A stretch of DNA of 64,000 nt from Brevundimonas sp. 357 (lineage in GTDB: Bacteria; Pseudomonadota; Alphaproteobacteria; Caulobacterales; Caulobacteraceae). Positions 52,776 to 64,000 of this stretch are shown one piece after another. The stretch is from the NCBI RefSeq assembly GCF_003938605.1, contig NZ_RHWX01000016.1, forward strand, positions 1 through 64,000. Reading direction: 5' to 3'. Numbering within the stretch: position 1 is the first letter of the stretch; each line of letters begins with the position of its first letter. The position numbers and the translations under genes were made by a program. Under the pieces are notes generated by a model, which saw only the letters and a program-made list of their open reading frames with translations, was not told the origin of the DNA and did not search any database.

Positions 52776-52879
52776 GCTCGTCCCGGCGGACGCCGGGATC
52801 CAGTAAGAGCCCCGCGCTCCACAACTGATTAATGTGGTTGAAGCCAAAGCACTGGGTCCCGGCGTCCGCCGGGATGAGC
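52776..52879. repeat. Inverted repeat, family C (GTCCCGGCG... type)
   Basis: Two 29-base arms, 52776-52804 and 52851-52879, are reverse complements with two mismatches. Each arm contains its own inner palindrome (CCCGGCG-GA-CGCCGGG). About 46 bases separate them. The unit lies between the aldo/keto reductase terminator and the convergent DUF2147 gene. Confidence 0.85.
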
Positions 52880-52946
52880 GGGAAGGGAAGGGGGTGACCA
52901 AGGCTCGACCCTAATCAGCCTCGTCATCGCAACCTGTGCGTGAGGC

Positions 52947-53369
52947 TTACTGAACGCGGGTCCAGGTCTGGGTCTTGCACAGGGGGGCGACGATGCAGCC
53001 GCGCAGGCGCAGGGTGTTGTCGTTGGTCAGGGTGATGGTTCCGCGATAGGTGCCGCCGTCTTCGGGGTTATAGACCGAGCCGCCGCGCCATTCGGTCGGG
53101 CCGCCGGTAAAGCCCGACAGCATCCGCAGGCCGCGCAGGGGGCGGGTCCGCAAGGACTCGTCCTTGTTGCGGGCGTCGCGCACGTTCGGATCGGCGCGGA
53201 TGTGGCTGGAGGTGACGAGGACGCCGCACAGGGCCTGGCCGCAACGCTCGATGCGGACCTGGCCGCCGTTGGTCGGCGTCTGCCACAGGCCGGTCGTGTC
53301 GCTGGCAAGGGCCGGAGAAGCGAGGGCGGCGGCTGCGACGGCGAGCGCCGTCAGGACGGAGGTCTTCAT
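52947..53369 (-). CDS. DUF2147 family secreted protein
   Basis: The 140-residue protein has a signal peptide (cleavage near residue 23, SPALASDT). The DUF2147 domain follows: TGLWQTPTNGGQVRIERCG near the start, GGSVYNPEDGGTYRGTITL, and the C-terminal LRGCIVAPLCKTQTWTRV. Two Cys pairs are likely oxidised. The fold is a small periplasmic beta-barrel; function is unknown. GAAGGA lies before ATG 53369. The 182 bases upstream, to the exonuclease gene, show nothing clear. Confidence 0.88.
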   Translation of the reverse strand: MKTSVLTALAVAAAALASPALASDTTGLWQTPTNGGQVRIERCGQALCGVLVTSSHIRADPNVRDARNKDESLRTRPLRGLRMLSGFTGGPTEWRGGSVYNPEDGGTYRGTITLTNDNTLRLRGCIVAPLCKTQTWTRVQ

Positions 53370-53551
53370 CGGCGTTTTCCTTCTGACGGATCGTTGAGGC
53401 GATCCCTTGGACGAAGGATGATCCGGGGTTCGGTCTGAAACAAGGCCGAAATTGTGAACTTCACTCAATGATTACATGACCTTAGGTCAAGTTGATCGCG
53501 CTGCGGGCGCCTAAGGCGATGGATTCGGGCGTCTTTTGCGGGAGGCGTCGA

Positions 53552-54166
53552 TCAACCGCCGCGCGGGCGGCGGGGGCGGGTTCCGGTGTTGGAGCAGGGG
53601 GTGTAGCCGTCGCGCCAGATGCGGCCGGGCGTCAGGCGGCTGGCGTCGGCCAGGGCGCGGCAGTCGGCGGCCTGATGCACCTGCGCCGCCGCCAGGGCCA
53701 CGGAGGCGCAGGCGAAGGCGTCCTCGGCGGCATCGTGGTGGCGGAAGGCGACGCCCAGTTCGGCGCAGACGTTGTTCAGCTTATGCGAGGGGAACTCGGG
53801 CCAACTGATCTGGGCCAACTTGACGGTGCAGAGGTAGTCGAACTCGGGATAGGTCAGGCCATAGTGGTCGCAGGTGTTGCGGATGACGCTGACGTCGAAG
53901 GCGGCGTTGTGGGCCAGCACCGTGCGGCCTTCGAGGCGCGGGGCGATGGCGGCCAGGACGGCGGGGAATTCCTCGGCGTCCTCGACCTGTTCGGGGCCGA
54001 TGCCGTGGAAGGCGATGTTGAAGCTGGCGAAACGCATCCCCGGCGGGCGGATGTAGTGGTGCTCGACGGACTCGATGACGCCGTCGTTGATCCAGGCCAG
54101 GCCGATGGAGCAGGGGCTGGCCCGCTGCTCATTGGCGGTTTCGAAGTCGATGGCGACGGCGTGCAT
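53552..54166 (-). CDS. 3'-5' exonuclease (DnaQ/DEDD superfamily)
   Basis: The 204-residue protein has the DEDDh motifs: AIDFETAN (Exo I), LAHNAAFDVSVI (Exo II) and HHDAAEDAFACA (Exo III). It resembles stand-alone exonucleases of the polymerase III epsilon type. The C-terminal tail ends with Arg/Pro/Gly residues and two Gly, and looks disordered. It follows ligA by 14 bases on the same strand, so it may be transcribed with it and act in repair. Confidence 0.88.
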   Translation of the reverse strand: MHAVAIDFETANEQRASPCSIGLAWINDGVIESVEHHYIRPPGMRFASFNIAFHGIGPEQVEDAEEFPAVLAAIAPRLEGRTVLAHNAAFDVSVIRNTCDHYGLTYPEFDYLCTVKLAQISWPEFPSHKLNNVCAELGVAFRHHDAAEDAFACASVALAAAQVHQAADCRALADASRLTPGRIWRDGYTPCSNTGTRPRRPRGG

Positions 54167-54180
54167 TACGAGATCATGTT

Positions 54181-56849
<2,669 letters not shown>

Positions 56850-57815
56850 ATGCGTCCTGTCCTCGTCAGCCTGTCCGTGATCGCCGCCGCCCTGACGCTG
56901 GCCGCCTGTGAGACGACGACCGTCCCGGCCGCGTCGGAAACGCCCGCCGTCGCCGCCGCCTCGGCCGATTACGCCCAGTTGATGGAGGATCTGCGCATTC
57001 TGTCGGCCGACGACATGCAGGGCCGCGACACCGGCTCGGAAGGCGGGGCCAAGGCGCGTGAATACATCGTGGCGCGACTGGAGGCGCTGGGCGTCCAGCC
57101 CTCGCCGATGGGGCGTCTGCAGCCGTGGGAGATGCAGGGCCGCACGCGCGAGGGGACGAAGACCTACAGCGGGACCAACATCATCGGCGTGATCCCCGGC
57201 ACGCGCGTGGCCGACAAATACATCGTGGTGACGGCCCACTATGACCACGTCGGGGTCAACGACGGCCAGATCTACAACGGCGCGGACGACAACGCCTCGG
57301 GCGTGGCGACCATGCTGGAGCTGGCCAAGCGGCTGAAGGCCAATCCGCCCGAGCACAGCGTGCTGATCGTGGCGCTGGACGGCGAGGAGCGGGGACTGCT
57401 GGGCGCCAAGCATTTCGTCGAGGCGCCGCCGGTGCCGCTGCATGCGATCGCGATGAACCTGAACTTCGACATGACGGCGCGGGCCGACAGCGACGGGAAG
57501 CTGTGGGTGACGGGGACGTATCAGCATCCCTATTTCCGCCCGGTGCTGGATCAGGTTCCGGCGCGCCGGAACGTGGCCCTGGCCTTCGGCAAGGACACGC
57601 CTGAGGACAAGGGCGCCGACAACTGGGTCGAGGCGTCGGACCACGCCGCCTTCCACCGTGCAGGCCTGCCGTTCCTCTATTTCGGCGTGAACTACCACAC
57701 GGACTATCACCGCCCGAGCGACGACTTCGAGAAGGTCAATCCGGCGGTGTTCCAGGACTCGACGGAGCTGGCGATCAGCGGCTTCCGAGCGCTGGACCGG
57801 TGGCTGGATCAATGA
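56850..57815 (+). CDS. M28 family zinc metallopeptidase, lipoprotein
   Basis: This 321-residue peptidase has a lipobox LAAC (Cys20), so it is probably membrane-attached in the periplasm. The metal and catalytic residues are visible: His/Asp in VTAHYDHVGV, Asp in GADDNASGV, Glu pair in LDGEERGLLG, Asp in NLNFDMTAR, and a closing His in YHTDYHRPSDDF. M28 enzymes remove N-terminal residues using two zinc ions. ATG 56850 precedes the signal peptide directly. The gene overlaps the next one (ATGA) and is co-translated with it. Confidence 0.93.
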   Translation: MRPVLVSLSVIAAALTLAACETTTVPAASETPAVAAASADYAQLMEDLRILSADDMQGRDTGSEGGAKAREYIVARLEALGVQPSPMGRLQPWEMQGRTREGTKTYSGTNIIGVIPGTRVADKYIVVTAHYDHVGVNDGQIYNGADDNASGVATMLELAKRLKANPPEHSVLIVALDGEERGLLGAKHFVEAPPVPLHAIAMNLNFDMTARADSDGKLWVTGTYQHPYFRPVLDQVPARRNVALAFGKDTPEDKGADNWVEASDHAAFHRAGLPFLYFGVNYHTDYHRPSDDFEKVNPAVFQDSTELAISGFRALDRWLDQ

Positions 57816-58330
57816 AGCGCGGGTTGATCGCGGCCGTCCTGCTGGCGGGCGTCGTGGGGCTGGCCGCCTGCGACCGCGGCGCGACGCCCGACAAGACGGC
57901 GCAGGCGGCCGCCTTCAAGCACGATCTGCCCGAGGACGTGTCCGGTTACTACATCCCCACGACGGCGGTGCAGGTGGGCGACTGGCGGCTGCATCACCTG
58001 TTCATGGGCCAGGTTCCCGACTTCATGAGTTGGCGCGACGGTCAGCGGACGACGGGCTTTGCGCCGATCATGATGGAGTTCGAAGCGGGCGATAAGGCGC
58101 GGCGCACGCGGCTGATCCCGACGGCTTATGACGTGACCGAGGACCGTGTGCGCTTCCAGGCGACGTCGGGGGAGCTGGGGGCGGTGTCGTTCGAGGGAAG
58201 GCTCGACCAGGATGCGCTGGCGAAGGCGCGGCGCAATCTGGGAGATCAGGGCGTGGTCCTGAAAGGGACGATGAAGGTCGGGGGCCGGACCTTCGACGGG
58301 GTGTCGATGCGGTGGTGGGCGGGGGACTGA
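57812..58330 (+). CDS. Small predicted lipoprotein of unknown function
   Basis: The 172-residue product is not assigned to a named family. A lipobox LAAC lies at Cys20, the same position as in the preceding peptidase. The rest is a soluble domain with YYIPTTAVQVGDWRLHHLFM and FAPIMMEFEAG and a Trp-rich end. It is translationally coupled to the M28 peptidase gene, so the two lipoproteins likely work together at the membrane. Confidence 0.75.
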   Translation: MKRGLIAAVLLAGVVGLAACDRGATPDKTAQAAAFKHDLPEDVSGYYIPTTAVQVGDWRLHHLFMGQVPDFMSWRDGQRTTGFAPIMMEFEAGDKARRTRLIPTAYDVTEDRVRFQATSGELGAVSFEGRLDQDALAKARRNLGDQGVVLKGTMKVGGRTFDGVSMRWWAGD

Positions 58331-58353
58331 TCCCCCGCCGCTGATACCGATCC

Positions 58354-58818
58354 TTAGGCGACGGTCGCCTTGACGATCTTGCCCGGCGCGCGCGGGGGCT
58401 CGCCCTTGGGCAGGGCGTCGACGTGATCCATGCCTTCGATCACTTCGCCCCAGACGGTGTACTGGCCGTCCAGGAAGCGGGCGTCGTCGAAGCAGATGAA
58501 GAACTGCGAGTTGGCGCTGTCCGGGTTGGCGGTGCGAGCCATGGAGCAGACGCCGCGGACGTGCGGCTCCTTCGAGAATTCCTGCTTCAGGTTCGGCTTC
58601 TTCGAGCCCGAGGTGCCGGTGCCCGTCGGGTCGCCGCCCTGGGCCATGAAGCCCGGAATCACGCGGTGGAAGACCACGCCGTCATAGAAGCCTTCCTTGG
58701 CCAGATCGGTGATCTGCTTGACGTGGTTGGGCGCCAGGTCGTCGCGCAGCTTGATGACGACGTTGCGTTCTTCGCCGTCGCCGGTGTCCAGGGTGAAGGT
58801 CAGGGTTTGGTCGGCCAT
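58354..58818 (-). CDS. Peptidylprolyl isomerase, cyclophilin type
   Basis: This 154-residue cytosolic cyclophilin speeds cis-trans proline isomerisation. It has FHRVIPGFMAQGGDPTGTG with the catalytic Arg, and MARTANPDSANSQFFICFDD. No signal peptide is present, so it is a PpiB-like cytosolic form. ATG 58818 has AAGGAG upstream. It converges with the preceding lipoprotein gene. Confidence 0.95.
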   Translation of the reverse strand: MADQTLTFTLDTGDGEERNVVIKLRDDLAPNHVKQITDLAKEGFYDGVVFHRVIPGFMAQGGDPTGTGTSGSKKPNLKQEFSKEPHVRGVCSMARTANPDSANSQFFICFDDARFLDGQYTVWGEVIEGMDHVDALPKGEPPRAPGKIVKATVA

Positions 58819-58898
58819 CGGGCGCTCCTTGAGGTTATGCGAGCCGGAATTGTGCGCGGGTCATAGCGGCTGAACGCCGTCAGGGCTATGTGGGAAGC

Positions 58899-59621
58899 AT
58901 GAGTGAAGACGAAAAGCCCGCCGACAAGCCGCAGGAACGCCGCCGCATGGTGCGCCTGCCCACGGGCGGCACGGCCTCGGGCCGCAAGGTCGGCCAGAAG
59001 ATCAAGACGGCCGACAAGAAGTCGCTGTCCAGTCAGGCGTGGATCAAGCGTCAACTGTCGGACGAGTGGTCCGATCGCGCCCGCGCCGAGGGCTGGCGCA
59101 GCCGCGCGGCCTTCAAGCTGATGGAGATCGACGACAAGTTCCGGCTGATCCGGCACGGCTCGCGGGTCATCGACCTGGGCGCGGCGCCGGGCGGCTGGGT
59201 GCAGGTGGCGCTGGATCGCGGCGCAGCGGCGGTGGCGGGCGTGGACCTGCTGATGATCGAGCCGATTCCGGGCGCGACGCTGATTCAGGCGGACTTCACC
59301 GATCCGGGCGTGGATCAGCAGATGCTGGACGCCATCGGCGGGCCGCCGGACCTGGTGCTGTCGGACATGGCGCACAATACGGTCGGTCATCGTCAGACGG
59401 ACCACCTGAAGATCATCGCCCTGATCGAGATCGCGGCCGACTTCGCCATCCGCACCCTGCGGCCGGGCGGGAATTTCGTGTCGAAGAACTTCCAGGGCGG
59501 CGACGCGGGCGGGGTGCTGACGCGCCTGCGCGAAGAGTTCGAGACGGTGAAATACGTGAAGCCCGAATCGAGCCGCAAGGGCAGCGCCGAGGTGTTTCTG
59601 GTGGCGCTGAACAAGCGGTAG
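58899..59621 (+). CDS. rlmE: 23S rRNA 2'-O-methyltransferase RlmE (FtsJ)
   Basis: RlmE methylates U2552 of 23S rRNA late in assembly of the large subunit. The 240-residue protein has a basic N-terminal extension (to about residue 45), then the class I fold with VIDLGAAPGGWVQVAL. The K-D-K-E catalytic set is seen in SRAAFKLMEID, LSDMAHNTVGH, FVSKNFQGGD and SRKGSAEVFLVA. ATG 58899 is chosen; GTG 58890 is in frame. Confidence 0.95.
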   Translation: MSEDEKPADKPQERRRMVRLPTGGTASGRKVGQKIKTADKKSLSSQAWIKRQLSDEWSDRARAEGWRSRAAFKLMEIDDKFRLIRHGSRVIDLGAAPGGWVQVALDRGAAAVAGVDLLMIEPIPGATLIQADFTDPGVDQQMLDAIGGPPDLVLSDMAHNTVGHRQTDHLKIIALIEIAADFAIRTLRPGGNFVSKNFQGGDAGGVLTRLREEFETVKYVKPESSRKGSAEVFLVALNKR

Positions 59622-59660
59622 GGCGCTGGCCCACTGTCTTTCCGCCCGTAAACAATCGCC

Positions 59661-59822
59661 GTCAGCTCTCCCACACGCCGTCATCCTCGGGCTTGACCCG
59701 AGGATCCAGCGCGGCGACGCGCTCATCCTTGCCGACTTCACGCAGACGGAAGGCTCGATCCTCGGGTCAAGCCCGAGGATGACGGCGGTTATTCGAGGAT
59801 GACGGCGTGTGGGAGAGCTGAC
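59661..59822. repeat. Inverted repeat, family B, copy 2, with nested outer arms
   Basis: An outer 29-base arm (59661-59689) has a perfect reverse complement at 59794-59822. Inside it lies the family B arm (to 59707), complementary to 59758-59786. The right side carries a second CGAGGATGACGGCG (59774-59787 and 59794-59807), a 20-base shifted duplication that breaks the symmetry. The element fills most of the gap between rlmE and the convergent DUF2061 gene. Confidence 0.88.
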
Positions 59823-59901
59823 GGCGTTTGGGAAGGTTGCCGCGTGTAGGACTGACGACGGCGCCTTGAGGGCGCGGCGTGGGCGTGGCTGACGGCGTCG
59901 G

Positions 59902-62063
<2,162 letters not shown>

Positions 62064-62069
62064 CCTGAT

Positions 62070-62104
62070 CCGCTCCCGGCCCCGGTCGGGAGCGGTTTTG
62101 TTTT
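62070..62104 (+). terminator. Rho-independent terminator of guaB
   Basis: CCGCTCCCG pairs with CGGGAGCGG, followed by TTTTGTTTT. Confidence 0.9.
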
Positions 62105-62128
62105 GGGCTAGTGGAACAGGAGACGGGC

Positions 62129-62527
62129 GTGACGACTGAACTCACCTATCTGGCGGCGACGCTGGTGCTCGCCCTGGTCCAGATTCTGCTGCCCGCCTTC
62201 GCCCGGACGCGCGAGTTCGGCCTGTCGTGGAACGCCGGGGCGCGGGACACGACGCCCGAGGCGCGCAGCCCTGTCGTCGGCCGTCTTGAGCGGGCGCAGG
62301 CCAATCTGTTCGAGACCCTGCCGCTGTTCATCGGCGCCGTGCTGATTGCTCAGGTCGCTGATCGAACCGGCGCGCTGACGGCCTGGGGCGCAGGCCTCTA
62401 CTTCTGGGCGCGCGTCGCCTATATCCCGCTGTACGCCCTGGGCGTTCCCTATATCCGGTCGCTGGTGTGGCTGGTCTCGCTCGCGGGACTGGCCATGTGC
62501 CTTCTGGCCCTTTTCATCCGAGTCTGA
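62129..62527 (+). CDS. MAPEG family membrane protein
   Basis: The 132-residue protein has four membrane spans and the MAPEG pattern (GRLERAQANLFETLPLFIGA, with the Glu-Arg and Asn that contact glutathione in relatives). Bacterial MAPEG proteins are glutathione-dependent transferases or related enzymes; activity here is not known. GTG 62129 has AGGAG at 62118-62122; GTG 62111 is an alternative. The methyltransferase gene starts 1 base after its stop. Confidence 0.88.
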   Translation: MTTELTYLAATLVLALVQILLPAFARTREFGLSWNAGARDTTPEARSPVVGRLERAQANLFETLPLFIGAVLIAQVADRTGALTAWGAGLYFWARVAYIPLYALGVPYIRSLVWLVSLAGLAMCLLALFIRV

Positions 62528-62528
62528 T

Positions 62529-63824
62529 TTGACCCCAGCCGCCCGCCTGGCCGCCGCCGCCGCCATCATCGACAGCATCTCGCAGGGCCGCCAGCCCGCC
62601 GACGCCGTGCTCAAGGCCTGGAGCCAGCAGAACCGCTACGCCGGTTCGGGCGACCGCCGCGCCATCGCCGAGCGCGTGTATCAGGTGCTGCGCGCGCGCG
62701 GCCGCCTGTCGGCCTTCATGGGCGGGCGTCAGGACGGACGCGCCCTGATCGTCGGCGCCCTGTCGGTGCTGGACGGCGCGACGCTGGAGGAGATCGAAGG
62801 CCTCTACAACGGCGAAGGCTATGGCCCGCGTCCCCTGTCCAAGCATGAGCGCGGCCGCGTCATGGCGGGCGAGGACGCAGTCGATCTGGCCGAGGTCGCC
62901 CTGCCGGACTTCGTGACGGCGGACCTGAAGGCGGTCCACGGCGACCGCTGGCGCGAAGAGGTCGAAGCTTTGAGCGGTCGCGCGCCGGTGGACCTGCGGG
63001 TCAACTCGCTTCGCGCCACGATGGAGGAGGTCGAGACCGAACTGCGCGACGCCGGCCTGTCGCCCCAGCGCACGGAGCTGTCGGGCTGGGGCCTGCGTCT
63101 GGAGGCCGAGCCTGCGCCGAACGTGCAGCCGCTGGACGGCTTCCAGAACGGTCATTTCGAGATTCAGGACGAGGCCAGCCAGGTCGTCGGCTGGCTGTCC
63201 GGCGCCTTCCCCGGCGCGACGGTGGTGGACTATTGCGCGGGCGGCGGCGGCAAGACGCTGGGTCTGGTGCAGGCCATGCAGGGGCAGGGATCGCTGATCG
63301 CCTGCGACGTCTCGGCCAAGCGTCTGGACAATGTGAAGCCGCGCCTGGCCCGCGCCGGCGTGGAGGCCGACCTGCGCCTGCTGGGTACGAACGGCGGCGG
63401 GGTCGAGGATCTGAACGGTCAGGCCGATGTGGTGCTGGTCGACGCGCCGTGCTCGGGCTCGGGCGCCTGGCGGCGTCGGCCGGAGGACAGCTGGAGGCTG
63501 ACGGCTGAGGAAGTGGCTCGTCTGCACGCGCTGCAACTGCGCATTCTCGGGCAGGCGACCAAGCTGGTGCGGCCGGGCGGTCGTCTGGCCTATGTCACCT
63601 GCTCGGTGCTGGGCGCGGAGAATGAGGCGACCGCCGCCGCCTTCGAGGCCGCGCACCCGGACTTCAAGCCCGTCCCCGTCGCCGATGCGGCGCACAGCGC
63701 GGACCTGACCGAGGCGGGGCGCGAGCGCCTGACCGCCCTGGCGCAAGGAAACCGCCTGCGTCTGTCGCCCGCCGCGACCGGCACGGACGGCTTCTTCATC
63801 GCCCTGTTCGAGCGCGCTTCGTGA
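62529..63824 (+). CDS. RsmB/NOP family RNA (cytosine-5) methyltransferase
   Basis: The 431-residue protein has an N-terminal NusB-like helical domain, then the class I fold with VVDYCAGGGGKTLGLV. The two catalytic Cys of m5C enzymes are in VDAPCSGSG (Cys308) and YVTCSVL (Cys358). The family includes RsmB, which methylates C967 of 16S rRNA; assignment to that site is not certain. The start is TTG 62529 after the MAPEG stop, with no other start near. It overlaps the next gene by 4 bases (GTGA). Confidence 0.9.
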   Translation: MTPAARLAAAAAIIDSISQGRQPADAVLKAWSQQNRYAGSGDRRAIAERVYQVLRARGRLSAFMGGRQDGRALIVGALSVLDGATLEEIEGLYNGEGYGPRPLSKHERGRVMAGEDAVDLAEVALPDFVTADLKAVHGDRWREEVEALSGRAPVDLRVNSLRATMEEVETELRDAGLSPQRTELSGWGLRLEAEPAPNVQPLDGFQNGHFEIQDEASQVVGWLSGAFPGATVVDYCAGGGGKTLGLVQAMQGQGSLIACDVSAKRLDNVKPRLARAGVEADLRLLGTNGGGVEDLNGQADVVLVDAPCSGSGAWRRRPEDSWRLTAEEVARLHALQLRILGQATKLVRPGGRLAYVTCSVLGAENEATAAAFEAAHPDFKPVPVADAAHSADLTEAGRERLTALAQGNRLRLSPAATGTDGFFIALFERAS

Positions 63825-64000
63825 GGCTGGAGCGTTATGGGGCCGTCACGGTCCTGCCGGTGATGGCGGCCCCGGCGGAATACGGCGAGCACCTGCGCGC
63901 CCGCATCGACCCGTTGATGACCGGCATCGGTCCGGTCGAGGGGGCGGTGGCCCTGACGGCGGCGCTGGCGCGGCTGGAGGCGCGGGGAGAGGCGCCGGAC
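63821..64000 (+). CDS. MTA/SAH nucleosidase-like purine phosphorylase family protein (partial)
   Basis: Only the first 60 codons are in the window. The N terminus reads RLERYGAVTVLPVMAAPAEY and RARIDPLMTGIGPVEGAVAL, similar to the nucleosidase/phosphorylase family in which the GIGP strand precedes the active site. The product would cleave methylthioadenosine or S-adenosylhomocysteine, but the fragment does not show the catalytic part. The GTG start overlaps the previous stop (GTGA). Confidence 0.65.
   Translation, partial: MRLERYGAVTVLPVMAAPAEYGEHLRARIDPLMTGIGPVEGAVALTAALARLEARGEAPD

Overview
The window is a high-GC (by hand counts on sample lines, mostly 65-68%) chromosomal stretch of an alphaproteobacterium of the order Caulobacterales, most likely Brevundimonas. 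The strongest evidence is the adjacent divK-pleD pair (28052-29782), which matches the Caulobacter cell-cycle proteins residue for residue at the key sites (Asp53 in both receivers, GGEEF and the RxxD inhibitory site in PleD). Supporting evidence is a GTP-type PEP carboxykinase, DUF2336 proteins, a TorF-type porin and intergenic palindromes of a kind common in this order. No prophage, plasmid gene, transposase, integrase or CRISPR array is visible. Genes are dense, with many 4-base start/stop overlaps.

Layout. 1-10.3 kb: pckG, an FAD oxidoreductase, a TonB protein, then a block with a lytic transglycosylase, two DUF2336 proteins, an Hpt phosphotransfer protein and NAD kinase, followed by a class II aldolase and an outer-membrane protein. 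10.4-14.8 kb: an RND efflux pair. 15-21 kb: cytochrome c, TetR regulator, tRNA-Thr(UGU), HIT protein, DUF2239 protein, a SPOR-tailed D,D-carboxypeptidase and a phasin. 21-28 kb: clpS-clpA, CsbD protein, ridA with a FemAB-like acyltransferase, and a dinB with an N-terminal zinc-finger-like extension. 28-34 kb: divK-pleD, rpmG, and an rnr-NUDIX-DUF5990 operon. 34-38 kb: cystathionine beta-synthase and gamma-lyase (reverse transsulfuration; cysE lies at 45.8 kb) and an MscS channel. 38-44 kb: cold-shock protein, porin, nitronate monooxygenase, a TonB-domain protein enclosed by a 37-bp direct repeat, queF, and a low-GC islet of two unrecognised genes. 44-53 kb: nitroreductase, NUDIX, cysE, an Ala/Lys/Pro-rich H1-like protein, prmA, Xaa-Pro aminopeptidase, an LrgAB pair and an aldo/keto reductase. 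53-64 kb: exonuclease, ligA, two lipoproteins (one an M28 peptidase), cyclophilin, rlmE, a tandem DUF2061 protein, guaB, a MAPEG protein, an RsmB-type methyltransferase and the start of an MTA/SAH nucleosidase-like gene.

The window is mainly core housekeeping. The parts that ordinary annotation does not explain are: the 37-bp direct repeat around one gene (40741-41617); the low-GC islet (about 42240-43575); an AT-richer in-frame segment inside ligA (about 54585-54755); a family of roughly 145-bp palindromic elements whose inner hairpins differ between copies but stay paired; two other inverted-repeat families; and several candidate operators. I see no clearly new multi-gene system. The islet and the direct-repeat unit are the best places to look.
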